Positions 56,908 to 64,000 of a DNA stretch of 64,000 bases are shown one piece after another. Within the stretch, counting starts at the first letter, position 1. Each line of letters opens with the position of its first letter. The notes beneath the pieces were generated by a model. The model made no database searches and had not been told where the DNA came from. It was given only the letters and a program-made list of their open reading frames with translations. The position numbers were made by a program, and so were the translations under genes. Origin of the DNA: Salinimicrobium xinjiangense DSM 19287 (GTDB taxonomy: Bacteria; Bacteroidota; Bacteroidia; Flavobacteriales; Flavobacteriaceae); NCBI RefSeq assembly GCF_000423585.1, contig NZ_AUIG01000023.1, forward strand, positions 1-64,000, written 5' to 3'.

Positions 56908-57741
56908 TTATTTTGCAGACTCCATACCTTCTTCAATAAGGTTGTAGAACTGGTCAAGCTTTGGAAGGATCACAATACGCGTTCTTCTGTTCTTGGCTCT
57001 ACCTTCTGCAGTCTCGTTAGTTGCAACCGGCACATAATAACTTCTACCTGCGGCAGTCATTCTTTGTGGCGCTACACCATGGTCTTCCTGAAGTACACGA
57101 ACTACAGAAGTAGCTCTCTTCACAGAAAGATCCCAGTTGTCCTGAAGAACTGCATTTCTAATAGGCTTGTCATCTGTATGACCTTCTACCATAAATTCAA
57201 TATCAGGACGGTTCTTAACTACAGCAGCAACTTTTCCAAGTACCTCTTTAGCACGTTGAGTTACATTATACTTTCCGCTTTCGAAAAGAAGTTTGTCAGA
57301 AATAGAAACATATACTACACCTTTTTCTACATTGATCTGGATGTCTTCATCGCTCATATTTCCAAGCACACCTTTAAGACTTGTTACCAAAGCAAGGGTT
57401 ACAGAATCTTTCTTAGTGATAGCATCCTGCATACGCTGGATCTTCATATCCTTTTCCTTAATACTTTCAAGTGAACGTTCAAGGTTTTCAGCTTCTTTCT
57501 TAGATAAAGTAGCAAGGTCTCCAACATTGTTCAATAAAGCAGTATTTTGGTTGCTCAATTGGCCAATCTGCTGGTTTAATCTTTCTTTTTCGTCAAGACA
57601 AGAATTAAGCTTCACTGTAGCAGTGTTTAGCTTATCCTGAGTCTCTCTTTGTTGAGCTTCCAACTCGGCATATTTCTTCGATGATACACATGAAGAAAAT
57701 AGGAGGGCAGCGGTGGCCGATAAAAGCATGAATTTTTTCAT
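56908..57741 (-). CDS. OmpA family lipoprotein
   Basis: Protein of 277 aa with lipoprotein signal (LLSATAALLFSSC). A long coiled coil (residues 22-115) is followed by an OmpA/MotB peptidoglycan-binding domain (LLFESGKYNVTQRAKEVLGK, FMVEGHTDDKPI, LSVKRATSVVRVLQ, RTRIVILPKLDQF). It anchors the outer membrane to peptidoglycan. Monocistronic. Confidence 0.92.
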   Translation of the reverse strand: MKKFMLLSATAALLFSSCVSSKKYAELEAQQRETQDKLNTATVKLNSCLDEKERLNQQIGQLSNQNTALLNNVGDLATLSKKEAENLERSLESIKEKDMKIQRMQDAITKKDSVTLALVTSLKGVLGNMSDEDIQINVEKGVVYVSISDKLLFESGKYNVTQRAKEVLGKVAAVVKNRPDIEFMVEGHTDDKPIRNAVLQDNWDLSVKRATSVVRVLQEDHGVAPQRMTAAGRSYYVPVATNETAEGRAKNRRTRIVILPKLDQFYNLIEEGMESAK

Positions 57742-57832
57742 AATTCCTAATTGTTGTGATTAAATGTTAAACGTGTCAAAAATACAAAATCTGAGGTCTC
57801 TGCGAAATTTTATTGCATCTAAATAAAAGATT

Positions 57833-58825
57833 TTAAAGCTTTGAAAACTTCTTAATTCCCTTCAGATAATACGCCCCTACAACGGTAGTTTGGTGGTAAT
57901 ATTTTTCATTATTCTGAAATTTTTCCCTTTTTTTCCACATTTTTTTCAGGTGTCTGTAGAAGCTGAAATGAGCGCGAATGATTGCCGCTGTATGTGAGGG
58001 GGTTAGGAGCAGGAGCAGCCTTATCCCTGCTGCTGCATCCAGAATGAGTCGAAAAAGAATTTTTGTTAAAAGTCCTTTTTTGGGAGCGTTCTTCACAAGG
58101 GTAAAAAGACTGTTCCGAAAGTTTAAAAATGTTTTACGGGGATGCATATTATTTAATGTGCCGCCACCAAGATGATAAACCGTCGAATTGCCTGCCGCCT
58201 TGACTTTTTTTCTGTGGTTAAAAAGACGCCAGCACAGATCGATCTCTTCCTGGTGTGCAAAAAAATCTTCATCAAAACCGCCCGCATCCATAAAATCCTT
58301 CTTCCTTATCGCCATACATGCACCTGTTGCCCAAAAAACATCTACAATGTCATCATATTGTCCCCTGTCCTTTTCCAGAGTGTCAAAAATTCGTCCGCGA
58401 CAATAGGGATATCCAAAAGCATCAATAAATCCCCCGGCCGCTCCTGCATATTCAAAGTGATCTTTTCTGCGATAATCCAGGATCTTTGGCTGTACTGCAG
58501 CAACATTTTTATCCTTTTCAAACTCTTTCAGTAAAGGAGGAAGCCAGTTGGGAGTTACTTCTACATCGCTGTTGAGAAGAACAAAGATATCTTCCTCAAG
58601 ATGTTGTAAGGCATCGTTATATCCCTTTGCAAATCCGCCATTAATTTTGTTCTGAATGATCTTTACCTGCGGAAAACGATTTTCGAGAAAGGCAACAGAA
58701 TCATCTGTTGAAGCATTGTCGGCTACATAGACTTCAGCTTCTGCTGAATTCTTTACTACCGAAGGCAGAAATTCTTCAAGGAGAGCTTTTCCATTCCAGT
58801 TTAATATGACTACTGCTACTTTCAC
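57833..58825 (-). CDS. glycosyltransferase family 2
   Basis: Protein of 330 aa. GT-A fold: VAVVILNWNGKALLEEFLPS, VYVADNASTDDSVAFLE, VLLNSDVEVTPNW (DxD-like) and AGGFDEDFFAHQEEIDLCWR. This is the rhamnosyl/galactofuranosyl-like branch acting on surface polysaccharides; donor and acceptor unknown. C-terminal hydrophobic helices suggest membrane association. No other polysaccharide gene is adjacent. Confidence 0.9.
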   Translation of the reverse strand: MKVAVVILNWNGKALLEEFLPSVVKNSAEAEVYVADNASTDDSVAFLENRFPQVKIIQNKINGGFAKGYNDALQHLEEDIFVLLNSDVEVTPNWLPPLLKEFEKDKNVAAVQPKILDYRRKDHFEYAGAAGGFIDAFGYPYCRGRIFDTLEKDRGQYDDIVDVFWATGACMAIRKKDFMDAGGFDEDFFAHQEEIDLCWRLFNHRKKVKAAGNSTVYHLGGGTLNNMHPRKTFLNFRNSLFTLVKNAPKKGLLTKILFRLILDAAAGIRLLLLLTPSHTAAIIRAHFSFYRHLKKMWKKREKFQNNEKYYHQTTVVGAYYLKGIKKFSKL

Positions 58826-58896
58826 AGCTGCAAATTAAGTTAAAATTGAAGTAACCCGGGAATATTGGAAGCACAAGGTGTCAAAAAAGGCATTTT

Positions 58897-59340
58897 TCAG
58901 GCCCACTCCGGAATGTCCTTTAGAAAATGATATTGTTCCGCTTCGTAGTCCAGCTGACAAAAATAATGCTGCAGTCCATTGGTCACCATAAGGAACTGCG
59001 CTCTTAGAGCCAGGTTGTAACGGGCAATCTGGTCAAAGGTGTCCTGGGTAATGGGTACAGAGGCCGCTTTACATTCGACGATGAGATGAATTGAACCATC
59101 GGGATTATATGCAATCACGTCATATCTTTTAACCAGGTCGTGGATCTTAAGCTGCTTTTCCACATTCAGCAAACTTTTGGGGAAATTCTTTTCCTTCAGG
59201 AGGAAATGAACCACGTGCTGGCGCACCCATTCTTCGGGAGTAAGCAAAATAAATTTTTTCCGAAGCTCGTCAAAAACGGCTATTTTATTTTCGCTATTTT
59301 TGAGCCTGAAAGAGTACCGGGGAAAATTGAGTGAATGCAT
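58897..59340 (-). CDS. solitary HsdR N-terminal-type nuclease domain protein
   Basis: Protein of 147 aa from ATG 59340 (MHSLNFPRYSFRLKNSEN); upstream in-frame codons lie in the promoter gap to holA. PF13588-like type I restriction HsdR N-terminal PD-(D/E)xK domain: TPEEWVRQHVVHFLL, KRYDVIAYNPDGSIHLIVECKA (D...ExK). It has no helicase part and no hsdM/hsdS is near, so it is not a restriction system by itself. Role unknown, perhaps repair. Divergent from holA by 65 bp. Confidence 0.85.
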   Translation of the reverse strand: MHSLNFPRYSFRLKNSENKIAVFDELRKKFILLTPEEWVRQHVVHFLLKEKNFPKSLLNVEKQLKIHDLVKRYDVIAYNPDGSIHLIVECKAASVPITQDTFDQIARYNLALRAQFLMVTNGLQHYFCQLDYEAEQYHFLKDIPEWA

Positions 59341-59405
59341 GCTCAAAAGTAAAATTTTTTCAGAAGAAAAATCCCTGTATTTAACCTTCAGGAAAACCAC
59401 AGTAA

Positions 59406-60410
59406 ATGGATGACGTAAAAAGTATAGTATCTGCCATTAAAAAAGGAGAGGTTAAACCTATCTATTTTCTAATGGGGGAGGAACCTTATTTTATTGATAA
59501 AATTTCCGACTATATTGAAGATCACCTGTTGCAGGAGGAAGAAAAAGGATTCAACCAGATGGTCCTTTACGGGCGGGATGTTACAATAGATGATATTGTG
59601 GGAAACGCCAAACGTTATCCGATGATGGCCGAGCGGCAGGTGATCATTGTGAAGGAAGCCCAGGATCTCTCCCGAAGCATTGAGCAGCTTACCTCTTATG
59701 CCGAAAATCCGCAGCCAACTACTGTGCTTGTTGTCAACTATAAGTATAAAAAACTGGATAAGCGAAAAAAGCTGCACAAGGCTATAGCTAAATCAGGTGT
59801 TATTTATGATAACAAACGTCTTTACGATAACCAGGTGGTGGACTGGATTCAAAAAGAGATGCACTCCCGGGGCTTTCAGATTTCACCTAAGGCTGCCCAG
59901 ATGCTACTGGAATTTCTTGGAAATGAACTGGGAAAAATTGATAACGAGCTGCGAAAACTGCAGCTTATTGTCCCAAAAGGCACCACAATAACTCCGGAGC
60001 TTATTGAGGAAAATATCGGGATAAGCAAAGACTTCAACAATTTTGAGTTGAGAAAGGCCATAGGAATGAAAGATAGCCTGAAGGCTCACAGGATCATCAA
60101 TTATTTTTCACAAAACGAAAAGGACAATCCCATGGTGGTTACCGTGGCGCTTCTCTTTAGCTTCTTTTCACAGTTGCAGCAATACCATGCACTTGCCGAT
60201 CAATCTAAGGGGAATGTAGCAAAGGTCTTAAAGGTGAATCCCTATTTTGTTAGCGATTATGTTTCGGCGGCAAAGAATTATAACATGAAAAAGGTTAGCA
60301 GCATCATTTCATTTTTGAGAGAAGCCGATGTAAAAGGCAAGGGAGTAGGGGCTGCAAATGTACCGCAGGGGGATCTCCTAAAAGAATTACTCGTAAAAAT
60401 TATGCGTTAA
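59406..60410 (+). CDS. holA: DNA polymerase III subunit delta
   Basis: Protein of 334 aa, matching clamp-loader delta: KGEVKPIYFLMGEEPYFIDK, AERQVIIVKEAQDL, a three-domain layout, and a C-terminal collar domain. It opens the sliding clamp with delta-prime and tau/gamma. Its stop overlaps the menA start (TAATG at 60408-60412). Confidence 0.93.
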   Translation: MDDVKSIVSAIKKGEVKPIYFLMGEEPYFIDKISDYIEDHLLQEEEKGFNQMVLYGRDVTIDDIVGNAKRYPMMAERQVIIVKEAQDLSRSIEQLTSYAENPQPTTVLVVNYKYKKLDKRKKLHKAIAKSGVIYDNKRLYDNQVVDWIQKEMHSRGFQISPKAAQMLLEFLGNELGKIDNELRKLQLIVPKGTTITPELIEENIGISKDFNNFELRKAIGMKDSLKAHRIINYFSQNEKDNPMVVTVALLFSFFSQLQQYHALADQSKGNVAKVLKVNPYFVSDYVSAAKNYNMKKVSSIISFLREADVKGKGVGAANVPQGDLLKELLVKIMR

Positions 60411-61312
60411 TGGCAAATTTAGATTCCTGGTTAAGCGCCGCAAGGTTGCGCACCCTTCCGCTCTCAATTTCGGGCATTCTGGTAGGAAGTTCGATAGCAG
60501 CAGCACATGATGATTTCCACGCCGTGATCTTTGCTTTGGCAATAGCTACTACCCTCGGTTTGCAGATCCTTTCAAATTTCGCCAATGACTACGGGGATTT
60601 TGTAAAAGGAACAGATAATGAAGAACGGGTAGGGCCAAAGCGAACCATGCAAAGTGGCCTCATTAGCCGTGGAGAAATGTACTGGGGTATGGTGGGCACC
60701 GGAATCCTCACATTTATGTTTGCTGTAGCTCTTATTTATGTTGCCTTTGGAGCAAAAAGTATTTTTTACGGACTGTTATTTCTTTTTCTGGGAATAGCTG
60801 CTATTGTGGCTGCCGTTAAGTACACAGTGGGCGATTCTGCCTATGGTTACCGCGGACTCGGAGATGTGTTTGTTTTTCTGTTTTTTGGAATGGTGGGGGT
60901 TTATGGATGTTATTTCCTTTATACCCTGGAATGGGATTGGAGAGTACTTTTGCCTGCTGCCGGAATTGGATTTTTAAGTGCCGGGGTTCTTAATCTGAAT
61001 AATATGCGGGACAGAGCTGCCGATGAAAAAGCCGGAAAGAATACCCTGGCAGTGAAAATGGGAGAGGAGAATGCCAAACAGTACCATTACATTTTAATTC
61101 TGGCTGCTTTTTCAAGTCTCATCCTGTATTCAGCTTTTTCCTTTACCGGAATTGATGACCTGCTTTATCTAATAGCTTTTGTGCCTTTACTCTTCCATCT
61201 AAAACGAGTGATGGAAAATGACAATCCCGTATTACTTGATCCCGAACTAAAAAAGCTTGCCCTGAGTACCTTTTTACTGGCAATACTTTTTGCTGTGGGA
61301 CAAATATTATAA
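60410..61312 (+). CDS. menA: 1,4-dihydroxy-2-naphthoate polyprenyltransferase
   Basis: Protein of 300 aa, UbiA superfamily with 8-9 transmembrane helices. First acidic motif NFANDYGDFVKGTDN, second NNMRDRAADEKAGK, both typical of MenA; GDVFVFLFFGMVGVYGCYF between. It prenylates DHNA to demethylmenaquinone in the inner membrane. Translationally coupled to holA by a TAATG overlap. menC is two genes downstream. Confidence 0.95.
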   Translation: MANLDSWLSAARLRTLPLSISGILVGSSIAAAHDDFHAVIFALAIATTLGLQILSNFANDYGDFVKGTDNEERVGPKRTMQSGLISRGEMYWGMVGTGILTFMFAVALIYVAFGAKSIFYGLLFLFLGIAAIVAAVKYTVGDSAYGYRGLGDVFVFLFFGMVGVYGCYFLYTLEWDWRVLLPAAGIGFLSAGVLNLNNMRDRAADEKAGKNTLAVKMGEENAKQYHYILILAAFSSLILYSAFSFTGIDDLLYLIAFVPLLFHLKRVMENDNPVLLDPELKKLALSTFLLAILFAVGQIL

Positions 61313-61383
61313 GGTCCAAAAATGGCATTTTTGCCCGTTCTTTTTGACCGGGATTTTGTATTTTGTTTTGAAAATTCAACATC

Positions 61384-62064
61384 ATGAAAATTACTCATTA
61401 CGCACACAGCACTTTTTCAATTGAAGTTAAAGGAATTCACCTGCTGGTAGATCCTTTTATAACCGGTAATGAAAAAGTAAAGCAAAAAGTAAATATTGAT
61501 GATCTCAAGGCAGATTACATCCTGTTAACGCATGCTCACCAGGACCATACTCTTGATGCTGAAGCCATTGCCAAAAGGACCGGCGCGGTTATTATCAGTA
61601 ATTTCGAAATAGCGACCCATTATGAGAATAAAGGACTGGAAGTCCATCCACTGAATCACGGCGGAAAGTGGTCATTTGATTTCGGAACAGTAAAATATGT
61701 CAATGCTATCCATACCAGTTCCTTTCCGGACGGAAGCTATGGTGGACAACCCGGCGGATTTGTAATTGAAGGGGAGCATAAGAATATCTATATAGCCGGT
61801 GATACCGCACTCACAATGGATATGAAATTGATCCCAATGCACACCAAACTGGATCTTGCAATCCTGCCAATAGGCGATAATTTTACCATGGGAGTAGATG
61901 ATGCTATCCTGGCCAGCGATTTTGTAGAGTGTGATAAGGTTTTGGGTTGTCACTATGATACTTTTGGCTATATAGAAATAGACCATGAAGAGGCAAAGCG
62001 AAAATTTTATGAGAAAGGTAAAGACCTCATGCTTCTGGAAGTGGGAGAAAGTATAGAATTGTAA
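61384..62064 (+). CDS. UPF0173 metal-dependent hydrolase (metallo-beta-lactamase fold)
   Basis: Protein of 226 aa. Metallo-beta-lactamase-like site LLTHAHQDHTLDAEAI (HxHxDH), HPLNHGGKW and YIAGDTALT; matches the UPF0173 (YtkL-like) family. Reaction not established. It sits between menA and menC on the same strand, 9 nt before menC, so it is likely in the menaquinone operon; a hydrolase or thioesterase step is conceivable but unproven. Confidence 0.9.
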   Translation: MKITHYAHSTFSIEVKGIHLLVDPFITGNEKVKQKVNIDDLKADYILLTHAHQDHTLDAEAIAKRTGAVIISNFEIATHYENKGLEVHPLNHGGKWSFDFGTVKYVNAIHTSSFPDGSYGGQPGGFVIEGEHKNIYIAGDTALTMDMKLIPMHTKLDLAILPIGDNFTMGVDDAILASDFVECDKVLGCHYDTFGYIEIDHEEAKRKFYEKGKDLMLLEVGESIEL

Positions 62065-62073
62065 TTAAAATAA

Positions 62074-63108
62074 GTGCAGGCAAATTACCACCAATACATC
62101 CTCAATTTTAAACGCCCAAGTGGCACATCAAGAGGGGTTCTTACTCAAAAGGAATCCTGGTTTATAATTCTGGAGCAAAATGGTCGCACCGGAATAGGAG
62201 AGTGTGGCATTTTAAGAAGTCTCAGTTATGATGACAGGCCCGGCTATGAAGAGAAGTTGAAATGGGTTTGTGATCATATTGAGTTGGGGCCGAAACAGCT
62301 TTGGGAGGAACTCCGGGATTTTCCCAGCATTCAGTTTGGGGTGGAAATGGCTTTCAGATCATTGGAGACCCGGGATCCATTCCTGCTGTTTCCTTCGGAA
62401 TTTACCCGTGGCAAAGATTCCATTCCCATTAATGGGCTTGTGTGGATGGGAGAGGAGCAATTTATGAAGCAACAGATCCTGGAAAAGATAGATCAGGGTT
62501 TTGATTGTATAAAACTGAAAATAGGCGCGATAGATTTTGAAACCGAAATGAACCTCCTCAAATTTATTAGAAAAGAATTTGGTGCAGCCGAAATGGAGGT
62601 AAGGGTAGATGCAAATGGCGCTTTTGCACCCTGTCAAGCTATGGAGAAACTGAAGCGGCTGAGTGATCTGTCTCTTCACAGCATAGAGCAACCCATAAAA
62701 GCCGGACAGCCGGAGGAAATGGCAGCCCTGTGTGAAGACACACCTTTACCTATTGCGCTTGATGAGGAATTAATTGGGATTACAAATAAAAGAGAAAAAG
62801 AAGATCTTTTACGAACTATCAAACCTCAGTACCTAATTTTTAAACCAAGTTTAATAGGAGGGTTTAAGGGAACTGAGGAGTGGATTGAGACTGCTGCCGG
62901 TCAAAATACCGGCTGGTGGATAACCAGTGCCCTTGAGAGCAATGTAGGTTTGAATGCAATAGCACAATACACGTACACCTTAAAGAACAATATGCCCCAG
63001 GGATTGGGAACCGGAGGTTTATATACCAACAATTTTGAAGCTCCTTTAAAAGTTGCTTCAGGGCAGTTATGGTACAGACCGTCCAAAAAATGGATTTTTA
63101 ACCTATAG
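62074..63108 (+). CDS. menC: o-succinylbenzoate synthase
   Basis: Protein of 344 aa, enolase superfamily. Start is GTG 62074, 9 nt after the previous stop. Muconate-lactonizing/OSBS features: INGLVWMG, IKLKIG (KxK base), VRVDANGAF, SIEQPI and ALDEEL (metal ligands D, E, D), and LIFKPSLIGG. It dehydrates SHCHC to o-succinylbenzoate in menaquinone synthesis. Co-directional with menA; 8 nt before the CPBP gene. Confidence 0.92.
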   Translation: MQANYHQYILNFKRPSGTSRGVLTQKESWFIILEQNGRTGIGECGILRSLSYDDRPGYEEKLKWVCDHIELGPKQLWEELRDFPSIQFGVEMAFRSLETRDPFLLFPSEFTRGKDSIPINGLVWMGEEQFMKQQILEKIDQGFDCIKLKIGAIDFETEMNLLKFIRKEFGAAEMEVRVDANGAFAPCQAMEKLKRLSDLSLHSIEQPIKAGQPEEMAALCEDTPLPIALDEELIGITNKREKEDLLRTIKPQYLIFKPSLIGGFKGTEEWIETAAGQNTGWWITSALESNVGLNAIAQYTYTLKNNMPQGLGTGGLYTNNFEAPLKVASGQLWYRPSKKWIFNL

Positions 63109-63116
63109 AATTTACA

Positions 63117-64000
63117 ATGTTCATACAACAAGCCTACAAAGCAAAAACCGAGTGGTGGCGATATTTGATCGGGATCGTTGTTATTTTTCTTGCCTGGCAA
63201 CTTTTTGGTGCTTTGCCTTTTATGGCAGCAATATTTCTTGAAGCAGGTCCCGAGGTTCTTACCCTAACTCAGGAAGAGATGATGCAGGTCCTGGAATCAA
63301 ATCTTGCTTTCTTCCTGTTATTACTGTCTTTTGCTGTAGGCCTGGCGGCACTTTTTGTCGTGATAAAATTCCTGCACAATCAGTCCATCAAAGATGCGAC
63401 CACAACCCGAAAGAAGGTCGATTGGGGTAGATTTTTATTTGGATTCAGTATCATCGCCGTATTCACCATAGTGACCACCCTGGTCGATTATAACCTGCGA
63501 CCCGAAGATTTTTTATGGAATTTCCAGACCGTACCATTTCTCATACTGGCGGCTATTGCATTGATCATGGTTCCGCTCCAAACAAGTTTTGAAGAATATC
63601 TCTTTCGGGGATATTTATTGCAGGGTCTCGGCGTTCTTGCCGGAAACCGCTGGTTTCCGTTAATTATTACTTCAGTGATCTTTGGAAGTCTCCACCTTTG
63701 GAATCCCGAAGTTGAAAAACTGGGATATATAATAATGGTTTATTACATAGGTACGGGTCTGCTTCTGGGCATCATGACCCTTATGGATGAAGGTCTCGAA
63801 CTCGCCCTTGGGTTTCATGCCGGTAACAACCTGGTAGGAGCATTATTAGTAACCGCCGACTGGACAGCATTTGAGACTAATTCTGTACTTAAAGACGTTT
63901 CTGAACCTTCTGCGGGACTGGATATCCTTTTACCGGTATTAATAGTTTACCCAATATTTCTTTTTCTAATGGCAAAAACCTATCGTTGGACCAACTGGAA
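63117..64000 (+). CDS. CPBP family intramembrane glutamic endopeptidase, 3' end outside window
   Basis: The ATG at 63117 opens a frame still open at 64000 (294 codons). Several transmembrane helices. All three CPBP/Abi motifs are present: E159-E160 and R164 in FEEYLFRGY, H193 in GSLHLW, and H234/N238 in FHAGNNL. Type II CAAX-like membrane protease. Just 8 nt after menC, so in the same transcript. Its biological substrate is unknown; related proteins process prenylated or membrane peptides or give bacteriocin self-immunity. Confidence 0.9.
   Translation, partial: MFIQQAYKAKTEWWRYLIGIVVIFLAWQLFGALPFMAAIFLEAGPEVLTLTQEEMMQVLESNLAFFLLLLSFAVGLAALFVVIKFLHNQSIKDATTTRKKVDWGRFLFGFSIIAVFTIVTTLVDYNLRPEDFLWNFQTVPFLILAAIALIMVPLQTSFEEYLFRGYLLQGLGVLAGNRWFPLIITSVIFGSLHLWNPEVEKLGYIIMVYYIGTGLLLGIMTLMDEGLELALGFHAGNNLVGALLVTADWTAFETNSVLKDVSEPSAGLDILLPVLIVYPIFLFLMAKTYRWTNW

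Noticed and set aside
58897-59340. Type I restriction-modification system
   Set aside because: Only the N-terminal-type nuclease domain is present; no helicase, methylase or specificity subunit lies within the window.

Overview
The window is a piece of a Bacteroidetes chromosome, most likely a marine Flavobacteriaceae of the Gramella/Salegentibacter/Zunongwangia type (inferred). Evidence: moderate-to-low GC, many MKK...LxxC lipoproteins, a type IX secretion (T9SS) C-terminal sorting tail, CARDB/SprB-like/MopE adhesin modules, Bacteroidetes promoters (TTG, about 19-20 nt, TAnnTTTG), a bacillithiol-type YtxJ, and menaquinone genes. I see no tRNA, rRNA, insertion sequence, prophage or CRISPR array.

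Layout. 1-9.9 kb: the 3' part of a giant T9SS adhesin, a subtilase lipoprotein, and a decayed T9SS tail, with a duplicated hairpin-plus-promoter module between the first two. 9.9-18.8 kb: a carboxypeptidase-regulatory-domain protein facing a sensory operon. The operon is CheB-CheR-PAS histidine kinase, bacteriophytochrome kinase (split by one in-frame TAA), single-domain response regulator, and biliverdin-producing heme oxygenase. The last gene would make the phytochrome's chromophore. 18.8-24.2 kb: methyltransferase, STAS-like, NAD-epimerase, VOC, rhodanese-like, histidine phosphatase and phytase-like proteins, and CsbD. 24.2-30.5 kb: ClpB, YtxJ, a small disordered protein, fumarylacetoacetase, and GlyA. 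30.6-36.9 kb: an operon of glutaminyl cyclase, thioesterase and beta-helix lipoprotein; the SRP RNA gene with a clear promoter; an SDR; Fsa-type transaldolase; and a TlpA-like lipoprotein lacking CxxC. 37-47.5 kb: an ABC-F ATPase, small membrane and DUF proteins, PheT, RecG and several lipoproteins. 47.5-58.8 kb: M1 aminopeptidase, a heptamer-repeat tract, a glutamate-synthase-like FMN protein, UvrD/PcrA, a DUF2945 protein, Sua5, an HExxH lipoprotein, an OmpA lipoprotein and a GT2 glycosyltransferase. 58.9-64 kb: a solitary HsdR-N-type nuclease domain divergent from a forward run of holA, menA, UPF0173 hydrolase, menC and a CPBP protease that leaves the window.

Most of the window is ordinary core genome. 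The parts most worth a second look are the phytochrome operon with its one-codon interruption, the duplicated hairpin/promoter module in front of the subtilase (with a third, weaker site upstream of the phytochrome operon), the orphan T9SS tail, the intergenic tracts of degenerate 7-bp repeats, and the asymmetric ABC-F protein.
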